A stretch of 64,000 nucleotides of DNA from NCBI GenBank assembly GCA_013420905.1, contig JAAXNY010000001.1:5146001-5210000 (forward strand). Reading direction: 5' to 3'. Of this stretch, positions 11,730 to 23,157 are shown piece by piece (position 1 is the stretch's first letter; every line of letters starts with the position of its first letter). The position numbers and the translations under genes were made by a program. Source of the stretch: Collybia mongolica (taxonomy: Eukaryota > Basidiomycota > Agaricomycetes > Agaricales > Clitocybaceae). The notes beneath the pieces were generated by a model, which worked only from the letters and a program-made list of their open reading frames with translations, was not told the origin of the DNA and did no database searches.

Positions 11730-14700
11730 CTACTGCATCCTGCCCAAAACTCGGGGCTGCGATACGTCTGCCATATTGATGAAGATATCGTCGGCAGGAT
11801 GGCGATAGAGGGGTGCGCGGAGACGCTTCTGGTCCAAGTGGTGACCGATGAAACCGATGCTGCGACCGAGGACAAACAGGCCGTTGAGCGTGCCAATCTT
11901 GATGTACTCCTCAGCCTCCTCAGGGGTGAATGCTCCACTGTCACGAAGGAGGTCGACGAAGCAGACGGCAATACATCCATCAACATTCAGGATGAGCTAA
12001 GGTGACACGTAGATCATAAGTTTTACAATAGTATTAATGAAACGGAAATAACGCACCGTATCCTTCTTCGATGTGGTTACCTTCTCAACGGCTAGAGCGT
12101 AATCCAAGAGACTGTGACTAGGGAAGTTCTTCCTCACGTACTCCTTCACCAGTTCGACACGGAGATCAGGGTTGTTCACACTCTTGATCTTGTGGCCAAT
12201 TCCACTGACTTTACAGCACTTATCAGATGCAATCCCGACAGCGGTGTATAAATGTGAATGACTTACTGAGTTTGTTTGCCTTTCTGGATTGGTCGACGAA
12301 CTCTCGGGGGGTGAGACCCGTGTCGCGGGCACCGGAGAACATCGCAGCTGCCTCATCGAGGGCACCTCCGAATCGGCTACCAATAGTGAGAAGACCAGAT
12401 GCAAGGGAAGAAATCAGGTCTTTTCCGGCACGAGACGCAACGATCGTGTTCATTGCACTTAGGCATAGCCGATAAGCATGTGATTGATCGAAAAATGATA
12501 GAGAAGAACATACCCAGAAACAGCAGGACCGTGGTCGGCAGTGAGCATGAGCACCATCTCGATGAACTTGGTTGCCCAAGGTGGTAGACCTAGGTGGAAA
12601 TAAGAAACCATGATATTTGTGCATTAAAAGAAAGAACGCACGGCGTTTGAACCACAGCAAGCTAACAACACCACCAAGGCCGATATCCTCCTTGAACACG
12701 TCCGAAATACGCATGCCAGCATAGAGGAGTTCTTGGCCACGTTCGTCGGAGATGGTTGAGATGAAGGCAGCGGGTTTACGTATGAGACCGAGTTCCTTTG
12801 AGGATGTCAATATCTCATCGATAAAGAATACGAAAAACAAAACGCACCTGTGCCCACTTGTAGTCCATGGGGATCACAGGAGGCTCCCTCTCAGGACGAG
12901 GGGTAATAACACCGCTTTTAACGAGGCGCTGGTACGTATCCTTCAATGCGTCGGGCAATTGCTCAAAGGTGTCAGGCACAATGAAGCCAGCAGCCCTCAT
13001 CGCCGCGTTCTTGGCATCTGCTGTCTCGAGCTCGCTATTGGCCATCGACCCAGCATGGCCGAACTGCACCTCAGTGGCAAACATCTTGGCGCACGTTCCA
13101 ATGGCCCAAGCGACGATAGGCTTCTTAATGATGCCCTTCTTGACGGCGTCGATGACACGGTACTCTTCAATTCCACCGACCTCACCAAGGAGGACGAGCA
13201 TCTTGCAATCGGGGTCGGCTTCGTAGCGGAGGAGATGGTCAATGAAAGTGGAACCGGGGTAACGATCTCCACCGATGGCGATACCCTCGTAGGTACCGTT
13301 GGTGACGAGTGAGAGAATGTTGTTCAACTCGTTGGACATGCCTCCAGACTTAGACACGTATCCGACGGAGCCAGCACGATAGAGCTTTGAGGCAATGATG
13401 TTGTCCATCATTCTAAGGGACAATGACGGACGTTAGGGCGCATCTTGGGTAAGTGACAGGCCAGAACTACTCACCCTCCTGAGTTTCCGATCCTGAAGCA
13501 TCCAGGCTTGATGCCACCAACAGTAGCAGGCCCAACAATCAAGACACCCTTCTCAGCGGCCTTCCAGAGGATCTCGCGCGCATGTCTCTCAGGAACGCCT
13601 TCCGCGATCAAAGCCAGGCATTTAATTTGCGGGAACTCCAAGCACTCGAGGGTACTGGAGTACACACTACGCGAGCTGGCAAAGTTGACGACGACATCGA
13701 CGTCAGAGTGCTTCGACACGGCCTCCTGTACACTCGTGTACACAGGTAGTAAGGTCTCCTTGGTTCCCCAGTAGAACTTCTGGATGTGGTGACCACCGAA
13801 GGGGTAGATCATGGCTGCGACACTGGGCGTTGCCCGACCGCACGAGTAATCGAAGTCCAACATCCCCTGAATGGCACGGGGCTGGAGACCATACACAAAC
13901 GAGCGCGTTGTCCCATCAAAAGGTCTGTAGGTTGGGCGCCTGGTCGGGCCGTGGGTCTCGAAGTGCACAATCTGGTCATCGGGTTGTGTCCTCTCGCCAT
14001 CCTTGTGTATGCTACCCACACCTTCGTTGCCCATAGGTGTCTCAACCTCGACCTGTGCAGGGGGTGTGCCAACCTGGACACTCTTTGTACCATTTTCGCC
14101 CCCGTACCCGCCGTGCTTCTTCACATCGACACCCAAGGCAAGAGGCACAATCTCGGTGATGTGTGTGTCCGGGCCGAACACACGAATGGGGACACCGAGG
14201 CTCTCACCAAGGAGACGCATAGCCTTGAGACCCTCCTGGTAGTTCGGACCACCACGGCGAACGAAGATTGAGACGGAGTGTGCGATGAGCTGGTTCTTGT
14301 ATTCCTTAAGGGCCCGAATGATCCCCTTGAAGGTCGCAGCCACATTGGTGAAGTTGGCAATTCCTCCACCGATGATGAGGATCTTGCCTTTGGGATTACG
14401 TTTTCCACGGGTGACAAGATCGATGATCGTCTTGGCGTATTCATAAGTCTGGCCTTCCGTTGGCGCACCACTATACTCGCCGTAGTTGGCCAATTCATCT
14501 GCGTAGCCATGGGCGGCGATGGCGTCAGAGTACACGACTGAAGCACCACCACCAGCGACCATGGTCCACACACGGCCTTCAGGATTAAGTACTGTCAATT
14601 TCAAGGATGCGCCAGTTGAGGCATCAAGCTTCTGGATGTAGGCTTCCTCCTTCGTCAAATCACGCCCAAATGGTGCAGGCCAGACCTACATGGCAGATTG

Positions 14701-15924
14701 AGTCGAGTCATTCGCACAGCGAAAAAGCAATACTTACCATGGGTGGGCCCCGGTCGGCGGAGACTTTGGCCTTTCCAGACGCCGAAGCTTGCTGGGCGGG
14801 AGCCTCATTCCTCTCGTACACACTCAGATCGCGGGCGATGGCCCATTTGGGCCCGCAGATGCTCTCTGCTGTCTGATCGAGCTTCGCAGCCATGTCAAGG
14901 TAGCAAACCTGAGGCTCTCCGCCATTGACACCATCGAGGACGACGAGGGGATTGATCTCAAGGTAGGCGAAGTGAAGGTCAACATAGACACTGTAGAGAC
15001 GGATGAGGAAATCGATGAGAGTATCTTTCTTCTCGGCAGGGACGTGGGTAAGGAGGGTGGACGCGATTGTCTCACGAGTGGGGAAAGGCTGGTTCACGGG
15101 AAGGTTCAGAACGAGGGCTTTGGAGTCGACGTCGCCGATGTCGACGCCACCTTCGTGAGTGAAGAGAATGGAATCGCCTTCACGCGCTGATGTGACGCAA
15201 ACATAGTATTCGGTGTTAGAGGGGTGAGGCAGGAACGGCTCGACTATAAAGTTGTTAAGTGTTCCCGTGATGGACTCGACCTGGGTATGGGAATCTCGGT
15301 TAGATTGATCAAGAGATTTAGAGTAAGAGAACCCAAAAATCGCGCATACAGCCGCCGCCAAATGGTCACGTGTGTAACAAAACGCGTCTGCCTCCTGTCC
15401 AGCGCGAGGCTAGGCTGTGGCACAAGACAAGATCGGAAGAATTGATATGAATCAAATCGATAGGAGATGGATAATGATAGCATGGATGGTATCCCACCCA
15501 GCAAGCAACGACTAGAAAACAAGAACGAAGAGTAAACCCACCTTCTGTGGCTTTCCAGCCCTCTCAGCAATCCAAGGTTTCGCCTCTTCCCAAGATTTAT
15601 TCAGGGCTAGAAGTCCGGCCTTTCCGCGACGTTTGATGAGCTGATCAGGCTTCGCGACGAGTTTGGCGTTGAATACCCAGCCGGGTAGCTTCGTGTCGGG
15701 AGTGATAGAGTTAGTTTCCGGGTCCCATGAGACCTGCGCGACCTTGGGTGCGGGATATATGAATTTTGTTTTGACGGTGGCGTGTTGGGCGACAGGAGGC
15801 GCGCGCTCCAGCCAGTAGGCAAGGAGGAGTTTGGCGTCGTATTCTCGGATAGCTGCATTGATCGTCAGTTATATATAGTCTTTTCTGAACTTCAATGAGA
15901 CCACTGCAAACCTTTGGAAGACAT
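11730..15924 (-). CDS. acl1: ATP-citrate synthase (ATP-citrate lyase), single-chain form
   Basis: Ten exons, 5' to 3': 15912-15924, 15542-15852, 14738-15280, 13475-14685, 12848-13412, 12642-12795, 12514-12589, 12267-12457, 12057-12208, 11730-11996. These give 1160 residues with every phase consistent. The protein starts [19 protein letters not shown]. It has an N-terminal ATP-grasp/succinyl-CoA-synthetase-beta-like half, a CoA-binding/ligase part, and a C-terminal citrate-synthase-like part ([28 protein letters not shown]). The phosphohistidine motif EVQFGHAGS is present, with His near residue 812. The enzyme makes cytosolic acetyl-CoA and oxaloacetate from citrate, ATP and CoA. The one-chain layout is as in animals and basidiomycetes; most ascomycetes split it into two genes. 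Exon 1 codes only four residues plus one base before a 59 bp intron. Confidence 0.97.
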
Positions 15925-17158
15925 TTGAGAGGGAACGGAGGAAAAAGAAAAGAAAGGAAGAGATGGAGAAAGGGATTGAGCGAAGCCCAGGTTAAGAGGA
16001 GATTTCAAAATAAATCACCGGGCCAACACCCCAAAGTTCACACGCGATCAGATAATATCGCAATCCACATATGGCGAGATTATATCAATCATATCATCGT
16101 ACCATTCATTTATTCAGTTACCTGACTGATCAATAACACGGTACAGCCTAGGGACAGCTTGAAAGCACACCCTTTGGACAGGAAAAATGGAAAAAATCTT
16201 AGCATCTACACCTATCTCTAAAAGGCCGACAATTGCGGGTGTACGGCCCCGATGGCTTCGAACTTATGTTGTTGCACCGAACTAGATGGGGAGACCTCCA
16301 CCATATCTTTCCATACTATGATCATGATAGCTATCTAACACACGGGTACTCGGGTCCGAGTTCAATGGAGTCCGACGATCCACTTCCCACTTTTCACTGG
16401 GGATTGCTAATGAATCAGACGACATAAAAAAGCGGTCCTATCGACGCAGGAGGTCTTTCTTCAACGGCTTCCGCACCGCCTTGTAACCGGATTTCCGAGA
16501 AAGATTTAGACCGACATGAGGTGGAGAAGCTGTGGTCATCGTTGGTGTTTGAATCGATGCATGCCATCGAGAAATTTTACTCCATAGGCCCAGGAACGGC
16601 GCCTACTGGCGCTATAAATATACACGCCCGTGGCTATGCTTGCTAGTAGCGCTCCTGCCCCGCTTCCTAGTAAATTTATTGACAGTAGACTTGACTAATC
16701 CATGCTTTTTCGCTGCAACATTTAAAGTTACATAAGAAGCCAAGAAGTCTTTTGATCTCTAGATGTCGGGAATTCTTGATGGAGTACAAGTGGGTGCCTG
16801 TGACAGGTGAGCATTGTACCTAAACCCGGAGACTGGAGAACGCTGCGCGCGCGGATCAGTAGTTTGACAAATGTCATAGACGCCTAACATTCAAGAGAAT
16901 TCTATGATTGTTGTCAAATGTTTATAATACTAGTAGAAAATATATGTTTCGCTGACTATTTTGAAGTTGTACGTATATGATGGACTGTAACCAAACCCTA
17001 CTCGCGATTGAAGCCATATCCTCTAATCCAGAGTCGTTCAAACGGCAATAATAGGAAGATAAGAATCTACAAGATAGTCCGTGAGTAATGATTCGGGGAT
17101 GGGTGGGTGGGTGTGAATACGCTCACCTATCAAGACGAGTTTTCGACCGGAGATTTGA
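15925..17158. other. intergenic: upstream of acl1, downstream of the GH7 gene
   Basis: No coding frame with support. The acl1 promoter should lie in the part just above 15925. AT-rich stretches near 16880-17000 fit the 3' region of the cellobiohydrolase gene. Confidence 0.5.
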
Positions 17159-18866
17159 TCAGTAGCATTGAGAGTAGTCTAAGTTAGAGTAGGGATCTTA
17201 GTGTCAGGGAATGATCAGGGAGTAGTAAAGGTTACGCACAAGGATTGATGACGTTGCACTTGTAAGGGCTAACACAGGCGGTAGGGCCGGTGTATCCAAT
17301 ACCACCGCACTGGCCCCATTGGGGAACAGTGCCGCCGGTGGGCTGACCAGATCCAGAGGTGGTGGTCGTGGTTCCGGTAGAGCCTCCGTAGGTAGAGCCG
17401 ATATCACCGAACTTGATGTTGGAGAAGGTGACGGACGCATTGGGGGAGTTCTTCTCGACGTCCTCCGGCTTGCCGGAGGTGGTGGCGCAGGGTCCACGCT
17501 TGACTCCGGGAATAGAGGGGTCCTTGTCGATGGGGTAGCTGCTGTCGAGCCAGTGCATGTTCGCTGTGTGGTCATCCCAGATGCTGAGCGCCAAGACCAT
17601 GCCGTTGTTGAACGCGTCGCCCATGGGCTTAAGACCGCCCTTGGCCGCGAAGTCGTTGGTGTCGCCGAACTTGGTCTTCTGCTCTTTGCAGAAGTTCTCG
17701 GTGATGGAGTTGACGGAGGAGATGCCGGGAATTTTGACGTTGGAGTTCTGGATGACCTTGCCGTTCTGGACGTAGATGCGGCGGATCTCAGAGAGGGCGC
17801 CGTTGGCGGTGCCGTCGTTGGTGATGAACTGGGTGACGACAGTAATCTTGGACCTGGTGTCGACGATTCCACCCTGGCCTAGGAAGCCGGGCTCGCCCAT
17901 GCGATAGGAGTTGAAGTCACAACCATCCTTGTCGCAGATACCTCCGTATCTGTTGGAACCGTCGCCGCACTGGGTGCCGGAGCAGCGGGTCTGGCCTTTA
18001 GCGGAGCAGACGTGGGGAGTATATGCAGCAGCCTGAGAGTTGGCCTCCCAGACGTCCATCTCCGAGCAACAAGTACCGTACTGGCCAGCACCGGCGTTGG
18101 GGTCGTCGGGAGAGGGGTTCCAGCCGATGGTGTTAGCCTGAAGAAGATTATTAATAAATTCGATATAAAGATGATTAAACTGGCTTACCTCGCCGTTGAT
18201 GAACTTGATGTCATGAGGGCATTGGGCGTCACAGTATCCAGTTCCGTACTTGGCACCAGCCTTGTTGGTGGGGTATTTGGCGAGACCACCATCAGCGTCC
18301 ATCTCGACGAAATAGAGAGCGCCGTTGAGGCCACAGGGGAGATTGGACATGTCAACATCGAAGGTGAACTCCTGATTTTTTAGCTTGAACATCTGGTAGG
18401 CGGTGTCGCTGGCCATGAGGTACACACGCGAACCGACGTTCTTGCCAGTGACGAATTTAAGAGTGAGGGCAGTACCAGTGGAGGTGATACCATAAGTGCC
18501 CGCGTAGTCGGCACCGTCTACAGCGCAGTTCTGTGCGCAGGTAGTGGGATTTGGGCAAAGAGTAGTGTCGAAAGTGTTACCAGTGTAACAGTTGGTGTAA
18601 CCACTGGTCGTGTGGAGCCAGCGCCAGTTGGCATCGAGCACAACAGACGTGTTGAGGGTGGTGCAGCCTCCGCTCTTCGTGCATTTCTGGGAAGAAAGTT
18701 TGGGGTGGGTCTCAGGCGTCTGTGTGCCGACTTGCTGAGCGCGTGTCGACGCAAGGAGGGAGAAGGCCATGAGAGCAACGGCATAATACCGCGAGATAGA
18801 AAGAACCTAATAAAAGGAAATAAGCAATAAGCAATGCGAGAGTAATTCGATATCAGCACATACCAT
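17159..18866 (-). CDS. cbh1: GH7 cellobiohydrolase (cellobiohydrolase I) with C-terminal CBM1
   Basis: Four coding parts: 18864-18866 (start codon only), 18189-18806, 17240-18137, 17159-17178, giving 512 residues. The signal peptide starts [20 protein letters not shown] and runs to ...STRAQQ. The GH7 core carries [12 protein letters not shown] with the nucleophile Glu near 233, Asp 235 and acid/base Glu near 238, and many paired cysteines. A Gly/Ser/Thr linker follows, then a CBM1 ([20 protein letters not shown]). It is secreted and releases cellobiose from the reducing end of cellulose chains. The last intron (17179-17239) is easy to miss: reading through it ends the protein early at NPCA, while splicing gives the standard CBM1 end NPYYSQCY. 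The 51 bp intron at 18138-18188 is a multiple of three without a stop and can also be misread as coding. Confidence 0.97.
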
Positions 18867-20512
18867 CGTAGATAACAGTTGTTGAATAGGTGGGGGTGAG
18901 AGGGATTTGACTGAAAATTTGGAGTTAGTGGACAGACATGAAAAATATAGGAGTCGAAGAGCTCACAGAGAACTGGTGTGTTTCCTGAGATGAAGTCTGA
19001 TAGTCTTTACTGAGAGCCTTTTATATCTCCCAGCAACCGCGGCCTCAGCGCTGTGAGACTCAACCCTTGGCAAAACGACGAGCGCACCGTTGGGTCCATC
19101 CGCGCAACATCATGGTGGTCCAGGAGGGAGAGGATAATCGTCGGCATTTTTCCGCACTGTTGAACGCTCTTTCTTCGGGGTCTTCCTCGGGGTTTGGACA
19201 AGCGGGAACGTTTATCGAGGCGGAGGAAGCATCATAGGACTTCTTCAATGCTCGGTTGCTCCTTCCAGAAATTGGAGTGGTCGCAAATAGTCGCGCCGCG
19301 CCCACCCAGAAAAAGGAATCACTTGTAATGCGCGTCGTTTGTCCGCCTTGGTTACGCTTTGTAATTCACGTCCCATTACTGACCGGGAAAATGGTGGCTA
19401 TTTACTGGACAAATATCATGGGTCCCGGAGGATGCATGCGGCAATGGTGAATCTCGTCGGCGGCTGTTGGGGTGTCTGGAGAGACTAATGTTATTACCCC
19501 ACGGGAGAAATAAAGTTGTAGGGCAAGATACATGCCTACTTGTGCATGAACCGTTGCGTGTGGTGGCGTAAGGTTGGCTTTTCTCTGGATGCCGACGACA
19601 AGGATTCCCACACGATAAATATCAAGTGGTTGATCCATTTAGAAAAAAATGATAATTCTTGAAGAATCCAAGGCAGGCTACTAATGATCAGAGTGGCTTC
19701 TGAGAACTTTGAACATCATAACTATGTGACATCTCAGTCTGTTAGCCTATTTCGAGAAGCAGAAGAATGACGAGGAGTCCAAAGTTGACCCAGGGCCAAT
19801 TGAATCAGAACTATAGTCTTGGCGGGAAGTCTCCACGTGCAATTCCCCTAAACACCGGACCGTGGTGTTGAAACGTCACGTATAATAGGCGCCGCAGAAT
19901 TGTTGGTGAGGATCAGGGGCGCTCAAGTCTGGGTCTTTGAATTGCCTGTGTGTGGGTGTTAAGGGACTGAACCTCATTTTATGACCCGTGGATAACACAC
20001 CGAACATACGAATATCGTCCTCGACATGTACTCCTAGAAGCTATACCACAACAAAACAGGGTTGTGCGGAGGGGAGGAATTAGACCTGGGAACTAGATTA
20101 GTTTGTCCGAAGCAATATGGGATTCGACCGCGCGCAAGACCGTGTACGTGACAGCGACTCGCCAAAGATAGTTTGAGTCGTCCTCCCAACTTCTAGGTCC
20201 GGCATCATAATGATACCGCGAAATCTCATAACGCCTAGCTGTCAAAGGGCATCCCTTATGTAAAGTCGATCAGCATTAAACAGATGAGGGTTATCAAGCA
20301 AGGCAAGACATTATGGGCATGGTGATTTCGACCTCGGAGTAGTGGGTGGTGTTGAATAGGAGAGTGAGCGGTCTGGTGGCTAATTCCGGAAAGCAATATA
20401 TTATATTATAGATAACTTGTATGTGAAAGACAACCAAGGATAGCTGTGCAATATCGGGCCTATTAGAAATCAAGAAATCGGGAGATATCGAGAGCGCACC
20501 ATGCTAGTAGTT
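18867..20512. other. long upstream region of the cellobiohydrolase gene
   Basis: About 1.6 kb without a supported gene. Three matches to the fungal carbon-repressor hexamer SYGGRG lie close together (19220-19225, 19425-19430, 19476-19481) and one further at about 20076. This fits a carbon-repressed cellulase promoter, but the motif is degenerate and the number is only modestly above chance. Confidence 0.4.
19019..19025 (-). promoter_or_regulatory. TATA box of the cellobiohydrolase gene
   Basis: On the minus strand this reads TATAAAA, about 155 bp upstream of the start codon at 18866, a reasonable distance allowing for a 5' leader. Confidence 0.55.
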
Positions 20513-21694
20513 TTAGTTGGCTGTTGCTGTAATCGTGAGAGGTTCAGATGACGTTTGCAAGAGAAGCTTCCCGTTAGGTCCGCCCATTCGTTCACACGCA
20601 GCTTCCGCATCAACATGAAAAGCATCTGGTAGACCAGCTAGTTTTCCAGGCAACAGGACATGAGGAAGAAGTCGGGTGTGGAATACACGGTGAGATACCG
20701 AGCCACCCTATAATATCATGAATTTTTAAATCAGACGGATGTTACTCTGGAAAGGCCAGGATCATTGGACGCGGGATAAAGAAAAAGATACACACAAATT
20801 GTTGGTAAATTCCACCCATCACTGCAGCTACCGTGTCCCCTTGAACTTTATACAGCCCCACGCTCTTCAGAAGCTCTTTCTGATCTTCGTCGGGTCGAAG
20901 TTTATGTGCAGCAACGGTAGGTGTCCAACGCAGCACACGCCCGAGACCCCATACGGGACCAACATACTCGCCCAACACGTATGTATTCAGCGTCCGAGCA
21001 ACAATTTCCTCCACATTGTGTTTCGGATGGAGGGCTGGGCTTGAAGTAAGGAGAAGGAGAAGATATGATTCAAGCACTCTACGTCCTGTTGATGAATTTG
21101 GTTAGTGTAACTCGACTCGTAACAACCATTCAGGGAAGCGAATGGAAAAGAATTGGTTGAAAGGTACCCACCAATGAAAGATAAACCAGCATTATGTCCA
21201 TTCATAGCTGCTGGATGACTGCCGTGCGTCAATATACGCCTGGCGAGTTCACGCGGGAACTGAAGCGTTGGAAAGACTCCATCCAGGTGCTCTGCGAAGT
21301 GAAGCTCGGGCTTTCTGGTGCGCGTGTTCCAGTCTTCCCTCTCACGTTCCTCATGTCTATCCCCCGTTCTTCCCGTATCCGAGTCCTGCCCTACGTCCCC
21401 TGAAGATAGTCCACTTGTATCAAATTCATCCTCGTCAGCATACACCGTTCTTGTCTCCCCGACCATAACGCGCTTTGATATACGCTGTGGAGCTGTCCTT
21501 GATTCGTAGTCTGGGCGTGTCTTCAAAGCGGCTTGGACATATCTCCTGGCTCCTGCATTCGCAATTAGCAAAAATGAACAGGCTCGTGTGAGCGCTTGGT
21601 TGGGATGGTACTAACCTCTGGGTGGTGCCAACGCTGAGCCAGTGGGAGCGCAGTTCCGTAGAGACGTACTTAGACAGCGTAAAGGACGAGACAT
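20513..21694 (-). CDS. mL44: mitochondrial large ribosomal subunit protein mL44 (RNase III-like fold)
   Basis: Four exons: 21616-21694, 21172-21552, 20796-21085, 20513-20707, giving 314 residues with consistent phases. The start MSRPLRCLSTSLRNCAPTG is a typical basic, Ser-rich mitochondrial targeting sequence. The core FPRELARRILTHGSHPA, then LSFIGRRVLESYLLLLL, matches the RNase III-like domain of yeast Mrpl3 / human MRPL44. The acidic catalytic residues of true RNase III are not evident, as expected for this structural ribosomal protein. A C-terminal part (KVQGDTVAAVMGGIYQQFGG) fits the second half of the family, which includes a dsRNA-binding fold. The role is assembly and structure of the mitochondrial large subunit. 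Confidence 0.88.
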
Positions 21695-22551
21695 AACCGT
21701 GAAACCAAGTTGACCACCGTTCAATATATGACTTCTGTAACTGGCCTTTCAGAGTTTCATTTCTGTTCAGAGGTTCAAGGTGGGATGAAAAAATTCGAAT
21801 AGTCACGTGGTCCTGAATTAGGGCTGGTCATTTTGGTGAGCCCAGCTCAGAACAACGGCCATGATCGTAACGCCTAACTTCTACTAACAGCTATATATAT
21901 CCTAGCTTTATCATTTGGACGTGCCCAAGGCTAAATATGTTGCTCGTGGTGTTCATGGCGATTGCAGAATTCGACAAATCAGCAAACTCAAGCTGGTTTG
22001 GACATGGAATCTTGATAACGTTGCGTAAAGCTGACCACACAGTACATACTTTGTGCTGCGGCAGCATAAAGGTGGACGTAAGAGGTCAACTACACTATGA
22101 ATGTGACGTGACGTGGCCTCGAGGAATCGACGCTCGTAGCGATCCGTTATTCCACTGGCGAACCGAACGGCCTCAAAATCTCTCAGGGCGCCCACATAAT
22201 ATATCACGGCCCGGTGGCGAGCTTCGGCTGGCGGCTGGCTTGGGAACTTCATCAAGGCCTCTAGAGTCCTCGGGATGTTCTAAATGGAGTGAGAATCCAT
22301 ATCTCAAAAACCTATAATTCGAAACTGGCCGTCAACTTGATGCAATATTACAGAACAAAATTCCGACCCTGCCCGTCAGACGAGTGCTTCTTTAACCACA
22401 AACCATCCTTTATAAGGCCCCCCGGGTAATCATAGGGTGCAACTTTCTCTTGCTCGGAACAACCTCTAGGACTCTAGCCACTACTCTGTGCCCTCATAGC
22501 CGTTATACCCCGATTGACGCTCCCTCTTCATTGCTCACGACCTCCACGGAA
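21695..22551. other. intergenic between divergent genes
   Basis: This should contain the promoters of the mL44 gene (-) and the FHA gene (+). A 126-residue frame at 21937-22317 (+) has no recognisable domain and opens at TTG. Confidence 0.4.
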
Positions 22552-23157
22552 ATGTTCTCGAATATACCCATGTTGAACCTCGCGCCTGTTTCAGGCAGCT
22601 TTCCCTTCCAGCCGAAATACATTTCATTGGCGGGTGGTGCCAAAATTGTACTCGGCTCGGACGCGCAGGACACAACTTCGAGCGGCGCACGTACAGCGAC
22701 AGCACTGAACGGGTGGTTCGCCTCAAAACCACCTCCCCGAATGAACAGCGTCAACGGCAACCACGCCCCCGCACCGATATCTTCCCTTCCTCTCAGCTCT
22801 TCCCATTCCGAAATATGGCTAGAAGGACAAAAGGTGGGTCAGGCGTCTTTTGCGCGATACTTAAACGCCAATACACTGTTGCCCTGTCAGGTTTACATTC
22901 GTGACCTTGATACACCCTTTGGAACATTTGTGAATAATATCAAGATCAAAAGTACTACCATCCTCAGGGATGGCGACATTATCGTACGTTAACCCACCCT
23001 TCGCAACTGTTACTTGTGCTGACAGTTCCAACCCCCTCCTGCTGTCAAGTCCCTCGGAATACCTATACCCAGAAATCGCAACACGCCATCCCATATAACC
23101 GATGAACATCTCTCTCCGATCATCGCGAAGGTGGTCGTGGCTGGCGTTCCACAATGA
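22552..23157 (+). CDS. short FHA-domain protein, probably C-terminally truncated
   Basis: Exons 22552-22833, 22891-22983 and 23026-23157 give 168 residues. An FHA fold is recognisable: KYISLAGGAKIVLGSDAQ, then SSSHSEIWLEGQK joined by splicing to VYIRDLDTPFGTFVNN, then ILRDGDII. The Ser and His of SxxH and the Asn after GTF are the phosphothreonine-contact positions of FHA domains. The chain then reads VKSLGIPIPRN...ITDEHLSPIIAKVVVAGVPQ and stops. Larger fungal FHA proteins of the Vps64/Far10 type continue into coiled coil and a membrane anchor, absent here, so this may be a truncated gene. The third intron is only 42 bp, short for this genome. The ATG at 22552 is the first in frame. Confidence 0.65.

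Noticed and set aside
13786..14271. 161-codon plus-strand ORF inside acl1
   Set aside because: Antisense to conserved ATP-citrate lyase sequence; no family features.
17232..17240. C-terminal truncation of the CBM1 module
   Set aside because: A 61 bp intron and 20 bp last exon restore the complete CBM1 end.
17319..17882. 187-codon plus-strand ORF inside the cellobiohydrolase gene
   Set aside because: Antisense shadow of a GC-biased coding region; repetitive Gly/Asp/Val/Glu composition and no domain.
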